Of a stretch of DNA of 11,943 nucleotides, positions 1 to 6,471 are shown one piece after another (the first letter of the stretch is position 1; the number at the start of each line of letters is the position of its first letter). The position numbers were made by a program, and so were the translations under genes. The stretch is from Bryobacterales bacterium (GTDB taxonomy: Bacteria; Acidobacteriota; Terriglobia; Bryobacterales; Bryobacteraceae): the NCBI GenBank assembly GCA_003487005.1, contig DNFG01000425.1:1-11943 (forward strand), given 5' to 3'. Below the pieces are notes generated by a model. The model was not told where the DNA came from and searched no databases. It worked only from the letters and a program-made list of their open reading frames with translations.

Positions 1-5
1 GCAGT

Positions 6-35
6 TTGGCTAGACCGGGGCGGGCAGGATAGCAT
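6..35 (+). promoter_or_regulatory. Possible promoter for the cytochrome operon
   Basis: A TTGGCT hexamer (6-11) and a TAGCAT hexamer (30-35) are separated by 18 bases; each matches 4 of 6 bases of the sigma-70 consensus. A start near base 42 would place the GC hairpin at 47-70 at the extreme 5' end of the mRNA. The match is weak, and the real promoter may lie left of the window if an upstream gene is co-transcribed. Confidence 0.25.
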
Positions 36-46
36 GGCGATGATGG

Positions 47-70
47 GCGCGCGCCCGCGAGGGCGCGCGC
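47..70 (+). promoter_or_regulatory. GC-rich hairpin with GCGA loop before the cytochrome gene
   Basis: A perfect 10-base inverted repeat (GCGCGCGCCC at 47-56, GGGCGCGCGC at 61-70) encloses the four-base loop GCGA, which fits the GNRA class of stable RNA tetraloops. It ends seven bases before the GGGAGG ribosome-binding sequence at 78-83. No T tract follows (the next bases are TTGCTCT), so it is not a canonical intrinsic terminator. It could stabilise the 5' end of the operon mRNA, end an upstream transcript by another route, or influence translation; the sequence does not decide between these. Confidence 0.6.
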
Positions 71-83
71 TTGCTCTGGGAGG

Positions 84-1772
84 ATGAAGGATTTGAAGTG
101 GACAAACCGGGCTGGAGCGGCCGTTGTGATGCTGGCGTTGGCCGGAATGAGCGGGATGGCGCAGGAGGCGGCTGGTCCGGTCCCGAACAGCGTCTGTGCG
201 GATTGTCATGAAACGGAAGCGACGCTGAAGCCTTCGGCGCACGGCGGGGTTTCGTGCGCATCGTGTCATGTAGGCTTCAAAGAGTACCCGCACCCTGAGA
301 ACGCGCCGAAGCCGCAGTGTGCCCAGTGTCACCAGGTGATCACGCAGGAGTTCGAGTTGAGCGTGCACGCCGCCGAGATCCGGAAGGGGAACGAAGGGGC
401 GCCGAATTGCGCGTTCTGCCACGGGGAGTCGCACGAGATCAAGGTGGCGAAGACGCCGGAGGCGCGCAAGGAGAGCGTGGACAACTGCGGAATGTGCCAT
501 GGGGAGGCGCTGGAGGCGTTCAACAAGAGCATTCACGGGAAGGACGTGGCGAGGGGCGTCCGGGAGGCGCCGGTCTGCACGGATTGCCATGGTTCGCACG
601 CCGTGGGCGGGAAGACGCTGGCGGCCTCGAGCGTGTCGCCGCAGAAGCTGGCGGACACCTGCGGCAACTGTCACGGCAACCTGAAGCTGATGCAGCGTTT
701 CGGGCTGAACGCGAATCAGGTGACGTCGTTCAACGAGAGTTTTCATGGTCTGGCGGTGAAGGCGGGACAGCAGAATATCGCTGATTGCGCGAGTTGTCAT
801 GGTTATCACGAGATTCTGCCCTCGACGGATCCGGAGTCGATGATTCACCCGAAGAACATCGCGGCGACCTGCGGGTCGTGCCATCCGGGGGCGGGCACGC
901 GGTTTCCGATCACGAGGATCCACGAAGTGGACCCGAGTTCGCAGCCCGAGATCATCCGGTACGCGCGGATTTTCTACATCTGGCTGATACCGGGGACGAT
1001 CGGGTTCATGCTGCTGCATCATCTAGGGGACTTCATCCGCAAGATGTTCAGTCTGCGGTTCCGGGGGCGGTTGTATTCGACGCGGATGCTGCGTCCGGCA
1101 CAGCCGACGTTCCGGATGCACCGGTCGGAGCGGTGGCTGCACGGCTTATTGAGTCTCAGTTTCATTTTGCTGGCGTACACGGGCTTTGCGCTGCATTATC
1201 CGGACGAGTGGTGGTCGAGGCCTGTTCTGCACTGGGAGCAGGGCTACCCGTTGCGCGGGACGATTCACCGGATTTCGGGGATCGTGCTGGTGGTCACCGG
1301 ATTGATCCACGTGGCGATGATCGCGCTGAACAAGCGTTTGCGGGAACACTGGCTGGAGTTGATCCCGCGGGTCTCGGATGCGCGGGAGATGGTGGAAGGC
1401 ACGCTATGGCGGTTGGGGTTGCGGAAGGAGCGGCCGGCCGTGTCGCCGCACAGTTACGTGGAGAAGGCCGAGTACTGGGCGCTGGTGTGGGGCACGGCGG
1501 TGATGGCCGTGACGGGCCTGCTGCTGTGGGCGAACAACATCACGCTGCAGTATCTGCCGAAGGTGTGGATCGATTTCGCGCGGGTGATCCATTACTATGA
1601 AGCAGTACTGGCGACCCTGGCGATCCTGGTGTGGCACTTCTACACGGTGATTTTCGATCCGGAGATCTATCCGATGGATCCTGCCTGGGTGACGGGCTAC
1701 AGCCCGCGGCAATTTGACGATGACGGACATGGACACGTCCACGGGCATGGCCCGGAGAAGGGCGCCGAGTAA
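84..1772 (+). CDS. Nine-heme cytochrome c fused to a membrane cytochrome b (CbcL-like architecture)
   Basis: Probable inner-membrane electron-transfer protein of 562 residues. Residues 1-27 look like a Sec signal peptide ending near GMAQ. The periplasmic part carries nine CXXCH c-heme motifs, starting at C38, C58, C79, C109, C135, C165, C193, C235 and C263. The last six form three diheme repeats, each with an upstream FxxSxH or similar His. From about residue 291 there are five hydrophobic segments (about 293-318, 351-371, 395-415, 464-484 and 503-524) with histidines suited to b-heme ligation: H353, H395, H409, H503 and H518. The tail is rich in His (HGHVHGHG, 549-556). A nine-heme c domain joined to a b domain recalls Geobacter CbcL, a quinol-linked inner-membrane cytochrome; orthology is not shown. 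The start is uncertain: GGGAGG (78-83) abuts ATG 84, whereas TTG 93 has a 9-base spacing. The next cytochrome gene follows after 30 bases, suggesting an operon. Confidence 0.9.
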   Translation: MKDLKWTNRAGAAVVMLALAGMSGMAQEAAGPVPNSVCADCHETEATLKPSAHGGVSCASCHVGFKEYPHPENAPKPQCAQCHQVITQEFELSVHAAEIRKGNEGAPNCAFCHGESHEIKVAKTPEARKESVDNCGMCHGEALEAFNKSIHGKDVARGVREAPVCTDCHGSHAVGGKTLAASSVSPQKLADTCGNCHGNLKLMQRFGLNANQVTSFNESFHGLAVKAGQQNIADCASCHGYHEILPSTDPESMIHPKNIAATCGSCHPGAGTRFPITRIHEVDPSSQPEIIRYARIFYIWLIPGTIGFMLLHHLGDFIRKMFSLRFRGRLYSTRMLRPAQPTFRMHRSERWLHGLLSLSFILLAYTGFALHYPDEWWSRPVLHWEQGYPLRGTIHRISGIVLVVTGLIHVAMIALNKRLREHWLELIPRVSDAREMVEGTLWRLGLRKERPAVSPHSYVEKAEYWALVWGTAVMAVTGLLLWANNITLQYLPKVWIDFARVIHYYEAVLATLAILVWHFYTVIFDPEIYPMDPAWVTGYSPRQFDDDGHGHVHGHGPEKGAE

Positions 1773-1802
1773 GCTTCCCGACTGGCAGAAGGAGTAACGA
1801 TC

Positions 1803-3227
1803 ATGCAGAGTTTCCGCGAATGGCTGAGGCCGGTGGTGTATTTCGGGAGTAATCTGATCAGCCTGACGGGCGTGGTGCTGGTGACCACGGCGACGATCCT
1901 GTGGATCTTCCTGCTGCCGAGTTCGCTGCGGGGCGGGTCGGGGGATCCGTACATCGGGATTCTGCAATTCATGGTGCTGCCGGGGGTTTTTTTCGCGGGC
2001 CTGGGGTTGATGCCACTGGGCGTGTGGTGGATGAAGAAGCGGAATGCGGGCCAGTTGCCAGACATTTTTCCGCCCGTGGATTTTGGGAACCATCGCTTCC
2101 GGCGGATGTTGACATTCGTGGGCGTGGCGACAGTATTGAATGTGATTATCGGAGCGCAATTGCTGTATAGCGCGGTGCATCACATGGAATCGGTGAGTTT
2201 CTGCGGGCAGACATGTCACGTGGTGATGAAGCCGGAATTCACGGCGTATCAACATTCGCCGCACGCGCGGGTGGCCTGTGTGAGCTGCCACATCGGGCCG
2301 GGGGCGAACTGGTTCGTGAAGAGCAAGATTTCGGGCGCGTGGCAGGTGATTTCGGTGACTTTCGGGCTGTACGAGACGCCGATTCCGACGCCGGTGCGGG
2401 ATCTGCGTCCGGCGCGGGAGACGTGTGAAGTATGCCACTGGCCGCAGAAGTTCGGCGGCAACCGGGTGCGGGTGATCAATCACTATGCGGAGGACGAAGC
2501 GAACACGGAATCGAAGACGGTGCTGTTGATGAGGATCGGCGGGGGCGGCGGTTACGACGGTATCCATGGGGCGCACATGGGGCCGGGCGTGGAGATCAAG
2601 TACGCGCACAAGGACTACAAGCGGGAGGAGATTCCGTGGGTGGAGTACAGCCGCAATGGCGAGAAGCGGATGTACAAAGGCGAGGGGTATGAAGGGGATG
2701 GACCGGGGAATTTGCCGGTCCGGGTGATGGATTGCATCGACTGCCACACGCGGCCTTCGCACACGTTCGAAATTCCGGCGCGGGCGCTGGACCATGCCAT
2801 TGCCGAGGGCCGGATTTCGCGGACATTGCCGTACGTGAAGAAGGTGGGGATGGAAGCGCTGCAGGGAGAGTACACGACGACGGAGCAGAGCGAACGGGAA
2901 GTTCCGGCGAAATTTATCAAGTACTATCAGGAGAATTATCCGGAGATTTACGCATCGCGCAAGGCGGACGTGGAGCGCGGGGCGAAGGAAGTGCTGGCGG
3001 TATTCAGCCGGAATGTGTTTCCGGAGATGAAAGTGACCTGGGGCAGCTACCCGAATCACATTGGTCACACGGATTTCACGGGTTGTTTCCGGTGTCATGA
3101 TGAGCGGGCCTCGAACGTGGGCGAGAAGACGGTGACGATGGACTGCAACACGTGTCATGTGCTGCTGGCGACCGAGGAAGAGAAGCCGAAAGTGCTGGCG
3201 GATCTTGGGCTTGCGCCGGAGGAGTAG
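1803..3227 (+). CDS. NapC/NirT-like multiheme cytochrome c, membrane anchored
   Basis: A 474-residue protein, probably passing electrons between the quinone pool and periplasmic carriers. Three hydrophobic segments (about 13-38, 52-77 and 103-125) come first, then a periplasmic domain with six heme sites: an unusual CX3CH at C134-H139 (CGQTCH, followed by VVM so that M142 lies three residues after the His), and CXXCH at C159, C208, C311, C428 and C448. NapC/NirT proteins usually have one N-terminal helix and four hemes, so this is an expanded relative. The long spacer between the third and fourth hemes (213-310) contains a Gly run at 246-250. AAGGAG (1789-1794) sits 8 bases before ATG 1803, which supports this start. 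It lies 30 bases after the nine-heme/cytochrome b gene and is likely co-transcribed with it. The redox partner and terminal acceptor cannot be read from the window. Confidence 0.88.
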   Translation: MQSFREWLRPVVYFGSNLISLTGVVLVTTATILWIFLLPSSLRGGSGDPYIGILQFMVLPGVFFAGLGLMPLGVWWMKKRNAGQLPDIFPPVDFGNHRFRRMLTFVGVATVLNVIIGAQLLYSAVHHMESVSFCGQTCHVVMKPEFTAYQHSPHARVACVSCHIGPGANWFVKSKISGAWQVISVTFGLYETPIPTPVRDLRPARETCEVCHWPQKFGGNRVRVINHYAEDEANTESKTVLLMRIGGGGGYDGIHGAHMGPGVEIKYAHKDYKREEIPWVEYSRNGEKRMYKGEGYEGDGPGNLPVRVMDCIDCHTRPSHTFEIPARALDHAIAEGRISRTLPYVKKVGMEALQGEYTTTEQSEREVPAKFIKYYQENYPEIYASRKADVERGAKEVLAVFSRNVFPEMKVTWGSYPNHIGHTDFTGCFRCHDERASNVGEKTVTMDCNTCHVLLATEEEKPKVLADLGLAPEE

Positions 3228-3285
3228 GCGGCGGGCGCTTGCCTTCGGACCGGGGCTGCGATAGAGAAGAGACGGGAGGTGAACG

Positions 3286-4152
3286 ATGCCGCTGAGTCAT
3301 GTTCTGGTTCCGGTGGATTTCTCCGAGCGCAGTTCTGGAGCGGCGCGGTATGCCGAAGCGATCATGCAGAGATTCGGCAGCAGATTGACGCTGCTGCACG
3401 TGCTGCCTCCGCCGCACTACGAGTTTGGGGCGATGGAGGTGGGTGGATCGGTCCTGGAGGAGTTGTTCCGGAACCGGTCGGAGCAGGCGCAGCGCGACCT
3501 GGACGGCTTTCTGGCGGACGAACTGCCGGAGGGGGCGACGCGGCGGGTGCTGGTGGAGGGGGACCCGGCGACGCAGATCATCACGATCGCGCACGATGAG
3601 CAGGCGGGATTGATTGTGATGCCGACGCACGGTTATGGACCGTTCCGGCGGTTCATCCTGGGGTCGGTGACGGCGAAGGTGCTGCATGACGCGGACTGCC
3701 CGGTGTGGACGGGCGTCCACCTGGAGGCGGACTCGGTGGAGCAGATCCAGATTCGCAAAGTGGTGGCGGCGCTGGATCTGGGTCAGCAGAGTGAGCGGAC
3801 ACTGATGTGGGCGGCCCGATTCGCGGAGGGGGTTGGGGCGCAGTTGAGTCTGGTGCACGCGACGCCGAACCTGGAAGGACAGGCGGGGGATTATTTCGAT
3901 CCGGACTGGCGGAAGCACATGGAGGCGCAGGTGCGCGAACAGGTGGACGCCCTGCAGCAGCGGTTGGGGACACACGCGCCCCTGCTGGTGGATTCCGGGG
4001 ATGCGGCGGCGGTGGTGTGCCAGTTGTCGCAGGAGGCGGGGGCGGATCTGCTGGTGATTGGTCGCGGATCGGCGGCGGGGGTGTTCGGGCGGTTGCGGGC
4101 GAACGCGTACTCGATTATCCGGCAGTCGAACTGTCCGGTGGTGAGCGTTTAG
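3286..4152 (+). CDS. Universal stress protein with two tandem UspA domains
   Basis: A 288-residue cytoplasmic protein made of two Usp domains (about 1-143 and 156-288), each with a hydrophobic first strand (HVLVPVDFS at 5-13; KVVAALDLG at 158-166) and a C-terminal CPV strand. The first domain keeps most of the ATP-binding signature: H115-G116, nine residues, then G126-S127. The first Gly of that signature is replaced by Pro113. In the second domain the equivalent segment (IGRGSAAG, 258-265) runs into AN where GS is expected, so it probably does not bind ATP in the usual way. GGGAGG (3274-3279) gives a clear ribosome-binding site before ATG 3286. The gene lies 58 bases after the cytochrome gene, so it may belong to that operon; Usp genes often accompany anaerobic or stress respiration genes. 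A weak TTGCCT / GATAGA pair (3239-3265, 15-base spacing) could also give it its own promoter. Confidence 0.92.
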   Translation: MPLSHVLVPVDFSERSSGAARYAEAIMQRFGSRLTLLHVLPPPHYEFGAMEVGGSVLEELFRNRSEQAQRDLDGFLADELPEGATRRVLVEGDPATQIITIAHDEQAGLIVMPTHGYGPFRRFILGSVTAKVLHDADCPVWTGVHLEADSVEQIQIRKVVAALDLGQQSERTLMWAARFAEGVGAQLSLVHATPNLEGQAGDYFDPDWRKHMEAQVREQVDALQQRLGTHAPLLVDSGDAAAVVCQLSQEAGADLLVIGRGSAAGVFGRLRANAYSIIRQSNCPVVSV

Positions 4153-4308
4153 GGCGCGGTTCGCGTCCAGAATTCCCAATCCGGCGCGAGAGTACCCGAA
4201 ACGGGGAACAAGGACCGGGGTGTGTTCGTCTTCAAAAGGTGACTGTCTCCGGTAACAAAAGGCACGCGAGTTGGTATCCGGAGTGTGGGAATTTGCCGGG
4301 AGGAAGAG

Positions 4309-5934
4309 ATGAATTCCGTACTGATTTTTGCATTTTTGCTGTGGCAGGCGCCGGTGGAGGAGCCGAAGCAGCCGGTGGTGGAAGGCCGGGTGGTGGAGCA
4401 GGGCAGTGGGGTGGCGGTGGCGAAGGCGGTGGTGACTTTCGCGCGGATGGGCAGCGCGGACATGAATCCGCCGAAGGTGGAGACGGACGCGGAAGGGGCG
4501 TTCGTGGCGGAGAATCTGAAGCCGGGATCGTACCTGGTGCTGGCGGAGAAGACCGGGTATTCGCGGCGTGCGTATGGAGCGAAGAACGATGGGGCGCTGC
4601 GGGGCGTGCCGGTGCGGGTGGAGATGAATGAGCGGCGAAAGCTGGAGATTGAACTGCCGAAGCAGGGGATCGTGACGGGGAAGGTGACGGACGCGGACGG
4701 CGAACCCGTGCAGGGGGTGGTGGTGTTCGGAATGCGGCCGACATATCAGAGGGGGAAGAAGAGTTGGGCGCCGGTGGGCGTGGGGCAGATGCCATCGATG
4801 TCGAGCGACACGGGCGAGTACCGGCTGACGGGATTGCCGGCGGGGCAGTTCCGGGTCTGCGCGATGCCGATGAGTGTGATCACGGGAGCGGGGCTGACGG
4901 CGGCGCCGGCGAAGAAGGGACCAAGCGGGAAGACGGAGTCGGCGGTGGTGACGTGCTACCCGAATGAGCCCGAGGTGGAGCGGGGAGCGCCGGTGGAGGT
5001 TCGGGACGGGATGGAGGTGCCGGGGATCGAGATCCGGCTGGCGCGGCGGGTGGTGGCGACGGTCAAAGGACAGATTACGGGATTGCCGGACGAGGTCCCG
5101 CAGATGCTGGCGTTGAGTTTGAGCCGTCCTGGCGCGGGCGCGGCAGGGATGATGTTCACGAACCGGGCGATCTCGACGGGCGGGGAGGGGAAGTTTGAGT
5201 TCCGGAACGTGCAGCCGGGGCAGTATGTCCTCCACACGTTGCCGATGGGGTTGGGGGCGGTGTCGCTGGGACTGAAGGTGGCGCTGGAGGTGACCGAGGA
5301 CGAGGTGCAGGAGGTGCTGGCGCCGGCATTGATGCCGTTCACGGTGGAGGGGCGGGTGCAGGTGGAGGGGCGGACGGAGACGCCGGCGCTGGCGGGCGCG
5401 CAGGTGATGCTGACGGCCGACGACGATATCTATCAGTCGGTGCCGATGGGGCCGCTGCGGGAAGGCGGGCTGTTCCGGCTGGCCGGAGTGACGGCGGACC
5501 GGTACCGGGTGGCGATGACGGGGTTGCCAGAGGGGCTGTATCTGAAATCGGCGCAGGTGGGAAGCAAGAGTTGGGACGAGGGCGTGGTGGAGATTGGCGC
5601 GGCGGGGCAGGGGTTGACGCTGATCCTGGGCGATGATGCGGCGACGGTGTCGGGGACGGTGCGGGATGAGCGGGGCGAACCTGCGGGCGGGGCGTTCGTG
5701 GTGCTGCTGGACCCGGCGCAGCGGCATGGCCGAAGTCACACGGTGCGGGCGACAGAGGATGGGGTGTACCGGATCACGGGCGTGGAACCGGGTGAGTACC
5801 GTTTGTTCGCGGCTGGTGATGTGGACTCGGGCGGCGTGGACGACGCGGAATACGTCAAGCCGTGGATGAGCCGGGCGGTGAGTCTGAAGGTGGGAGCAAA
5901 GGAGCGCCCGGCTTCGGATCTGCGGCTACAGTGA
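4309..5934 (+). CDS. Secreted protein of five carboxypeptidase-regulatory-like repeats
   Basis: A 541-residue protein with no catalytic motif that I recognise. A short hydrophobic leader (about 3-13, ending in WQAP) suggests export. The rest is built from five beta-sandwich modules of the CarboxypepD_reg/transthyretin-like type, at about 22-82, 118-190, 248-310, 344-412 and 445-502. Each starts with a V-x-G-x-V/I strand, four of them continue into a proline- or alanine-containing loop, and each ends in a pattern like G-x-Y/F...L/V-x-P/A-G-x-Y/F-x-V/L. Such proteins are common in acidobacteria and are thought to bind surface or polysaccharide partners; that role is inferred. GGGAGG at 4298-4303 precedes ATG 4309 at a normal distance. 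A GTG at 4285 would add eight residues (with CREEE) in front of the hydrophobic stretch and is less likely. The 156-base gap before it has no strong promoter or terminator. The 3' end overlaps the convergent receiver gene. Confidence 0.8.
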   Translation: MNSVLIFAFLLWQAPVEEPKQPVVEGRVVEQGSGVAVAKAVVTFARMGSADMNPPKVETDAEGAFVAENLKPGSYLVLAEKTGYSRRAYGAKNDGALRGVPVRVEMNERRKLEIELPKQGIVTGKVTDADGEPVQGVVVFGMRPTYQRGKKSWAPVGVGQMPSMSSDTGEYRLTGLPAGQFRVCAMPMSVITGAGLTAAPAKKGPSGKTESAVVTCYPNEPEVERGAPVEVRDGMEVPGIEIRLARRVVATVKGQITGLPDEVPQMLALSLSRPGAGAAGMMFTNRAISTGGEGKFEFRNVQPGQYVLHTLPMGLGAVSLGLKVALEVTEDEVQEVLAPALMPFTVEGRVQVEGRTETPALAGAQVMLTADDDIYQSVPMGPLREGGLFRLAGVTADRYRVAMTGLPEGLYLKSAQVGSKSWDEGVVEIGAAGQGLTLILGDDAATVSGTVRDERGEPAGGAFVVLLDPAQRHGRSHTVRATEDGVYRITGVEPGEYRLFAAGDVDSGGVDDAEYVKPWMSRAVSLKVGAKERPASDLRLQ

Positions 5935-6303
5935 GCCGGTGTGACGCTTGAAGATCTGCGGCAGGCTGGCGGAGAAGGCGGAGCGGGCGAGCACCATGTT
6001 GGCGCCGGCTTCCTGCGCCTGCTGCTTGAGTTCGGCCTGGACGTGGGCGACGAAGCTGATGATGCTGATGCCTTTGGTGGCAGCGGCGCCCTTGAGCCGG
6101 GAGATGAGCCCGACGGGCTCGATCCGGTTGTTGTTGAGATCGAGGATGACAAGCAGGGGTTGCTGCAATTCGGCCTGTTCGACGATGTCGTCTTCCGTCT
6201 TGAGAAATTCGACTTCGAGGCCGGCGCGCCGGGCGAGGTCGTTGATCTTCACGACGAAAAAGAGGTCTTCGACCGCGGCAAGGACTTTCTTGCTTTTGGG
6301 CAT
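5926..6303 (-). CDS. Stand-alone response-regulator receiver-like protein, degenerate
   Basis: A 125-residue protein with the alternating beta/alpha pattern of a CheY-like receiver and no output domain. The central strand LLVILDLNNN (50-59) places D55 at the usual phosphorylation site. Other catalytic residues look changed: the acidic pair after the first strand is replaced by VEDLFF (11-16) with a single D13 near the expected place, the conserved Thr/Ser position reads FVAH (84-87), and the conserved Lys position appears as R107 in VLARSAF (104-110). It may therefore be a pseudo-receiver acting by protein contact rather than phosphorylation. Start ATG (6303-6301) gives MPKSKK and the expected receiver length; no strong ribosome-binding site precedes it. 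It is the only - strand gene here, divergent from zwf across 168 bases and convergent with the secreted-protein gene. Partner kinase and target are unknown. Confidence 0.83.
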   Translation of the reverse strand: MPKSKKVLAAVEDLFFVVKINDLARRAGLEVEFLKTEDDIVEQAELQQPLLVILDLNNNRIEPVGLISRLKGAAATKGISIISFVAHVQAELKQQAQEAGANMVLARSAFSASLPQIFKRHTGSL

Positions 6304-6459
6304 ACTGGTTTGGCTGACTATCTGAACGGAAACTGTGCTTCGGACCCTTGGTTGCGTCGGAAAGGGGTCCCCCCGGGACTGGTCGATTCCTTCGCAGCGC
6401 TGGCAGGAACTCACAGGATACTCGTTTGGCGGGCCGCGGCGCAAGCGGCGAGGGCATGG

Positions 6460-6465
6460 TAAGTT
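6460..6465 (+). promoter_or_regulatory. Candidate -10 element for a leaderless zwf transcript
   Basis: TAAGTT fits the TAnnnT pattern and lies exactly where a -10 element would be if transcription began at the A of ATG 6472 (bases -12 to -7). There is no Shine-Dalgarno sequence at a workable distance, and an in-frame TAA at 6460-6462 rules out an upstream start. No recognisable -35 hexamer is present around 6437-6442, so the call remains tentative. Confidence 0.3.
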
Positions 6466-6471
6466 AGCGGC

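Noticed and set aside
2..13. CAG TTT GGC TAG as the end of an upstream gene
   Set aside because: Four codons are too few to support a coding call; any such gene lies outside the window.
47..77. Intrinsic terminator at the left edge
   Set aside because: The hairpin is strong but is followed by TTGCTCT rather than a T tract, and it lies directly before a gene start.
317..1600. Overlapping + strand frames inside the nine-heme cytochrome gene
   Set aside because: They are Gly/Arg-rich frame shadows without heme motifs or ribosome-binding sites.
1404..3158. A 584-codon open frame on the - strand opposite the cytochrome genes
   Set aside because: The product is Arg/His/Pro-rich with no recognisable fold, while the + strand has six heme motifs and membrane helices.
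4153..4308. Promoter or small RNA in the 156-base gap between the Usp and secreted-protein genes
   Set aside because: Only a short direct repeat (CAAAAGG twice) and no convincing -35/-10 pair, hairpin or terminator was found.
3076..5739. An 887-codon open frame on the - strand opposite the Usp and secreted-protein genes
   Set aside because: Its product is Arg/His/Pro-rich without domains, and it is antisense to two well-supported genes; long open antisense frames are expected in G-rich coding DNA.
6456..6467. Three-codon upstream frame ATG GTA AGT TAG just before zwf
   Set aside because: Too short to be informative, with GAGGG one base before it, and it overlaps the candidate -10 element.
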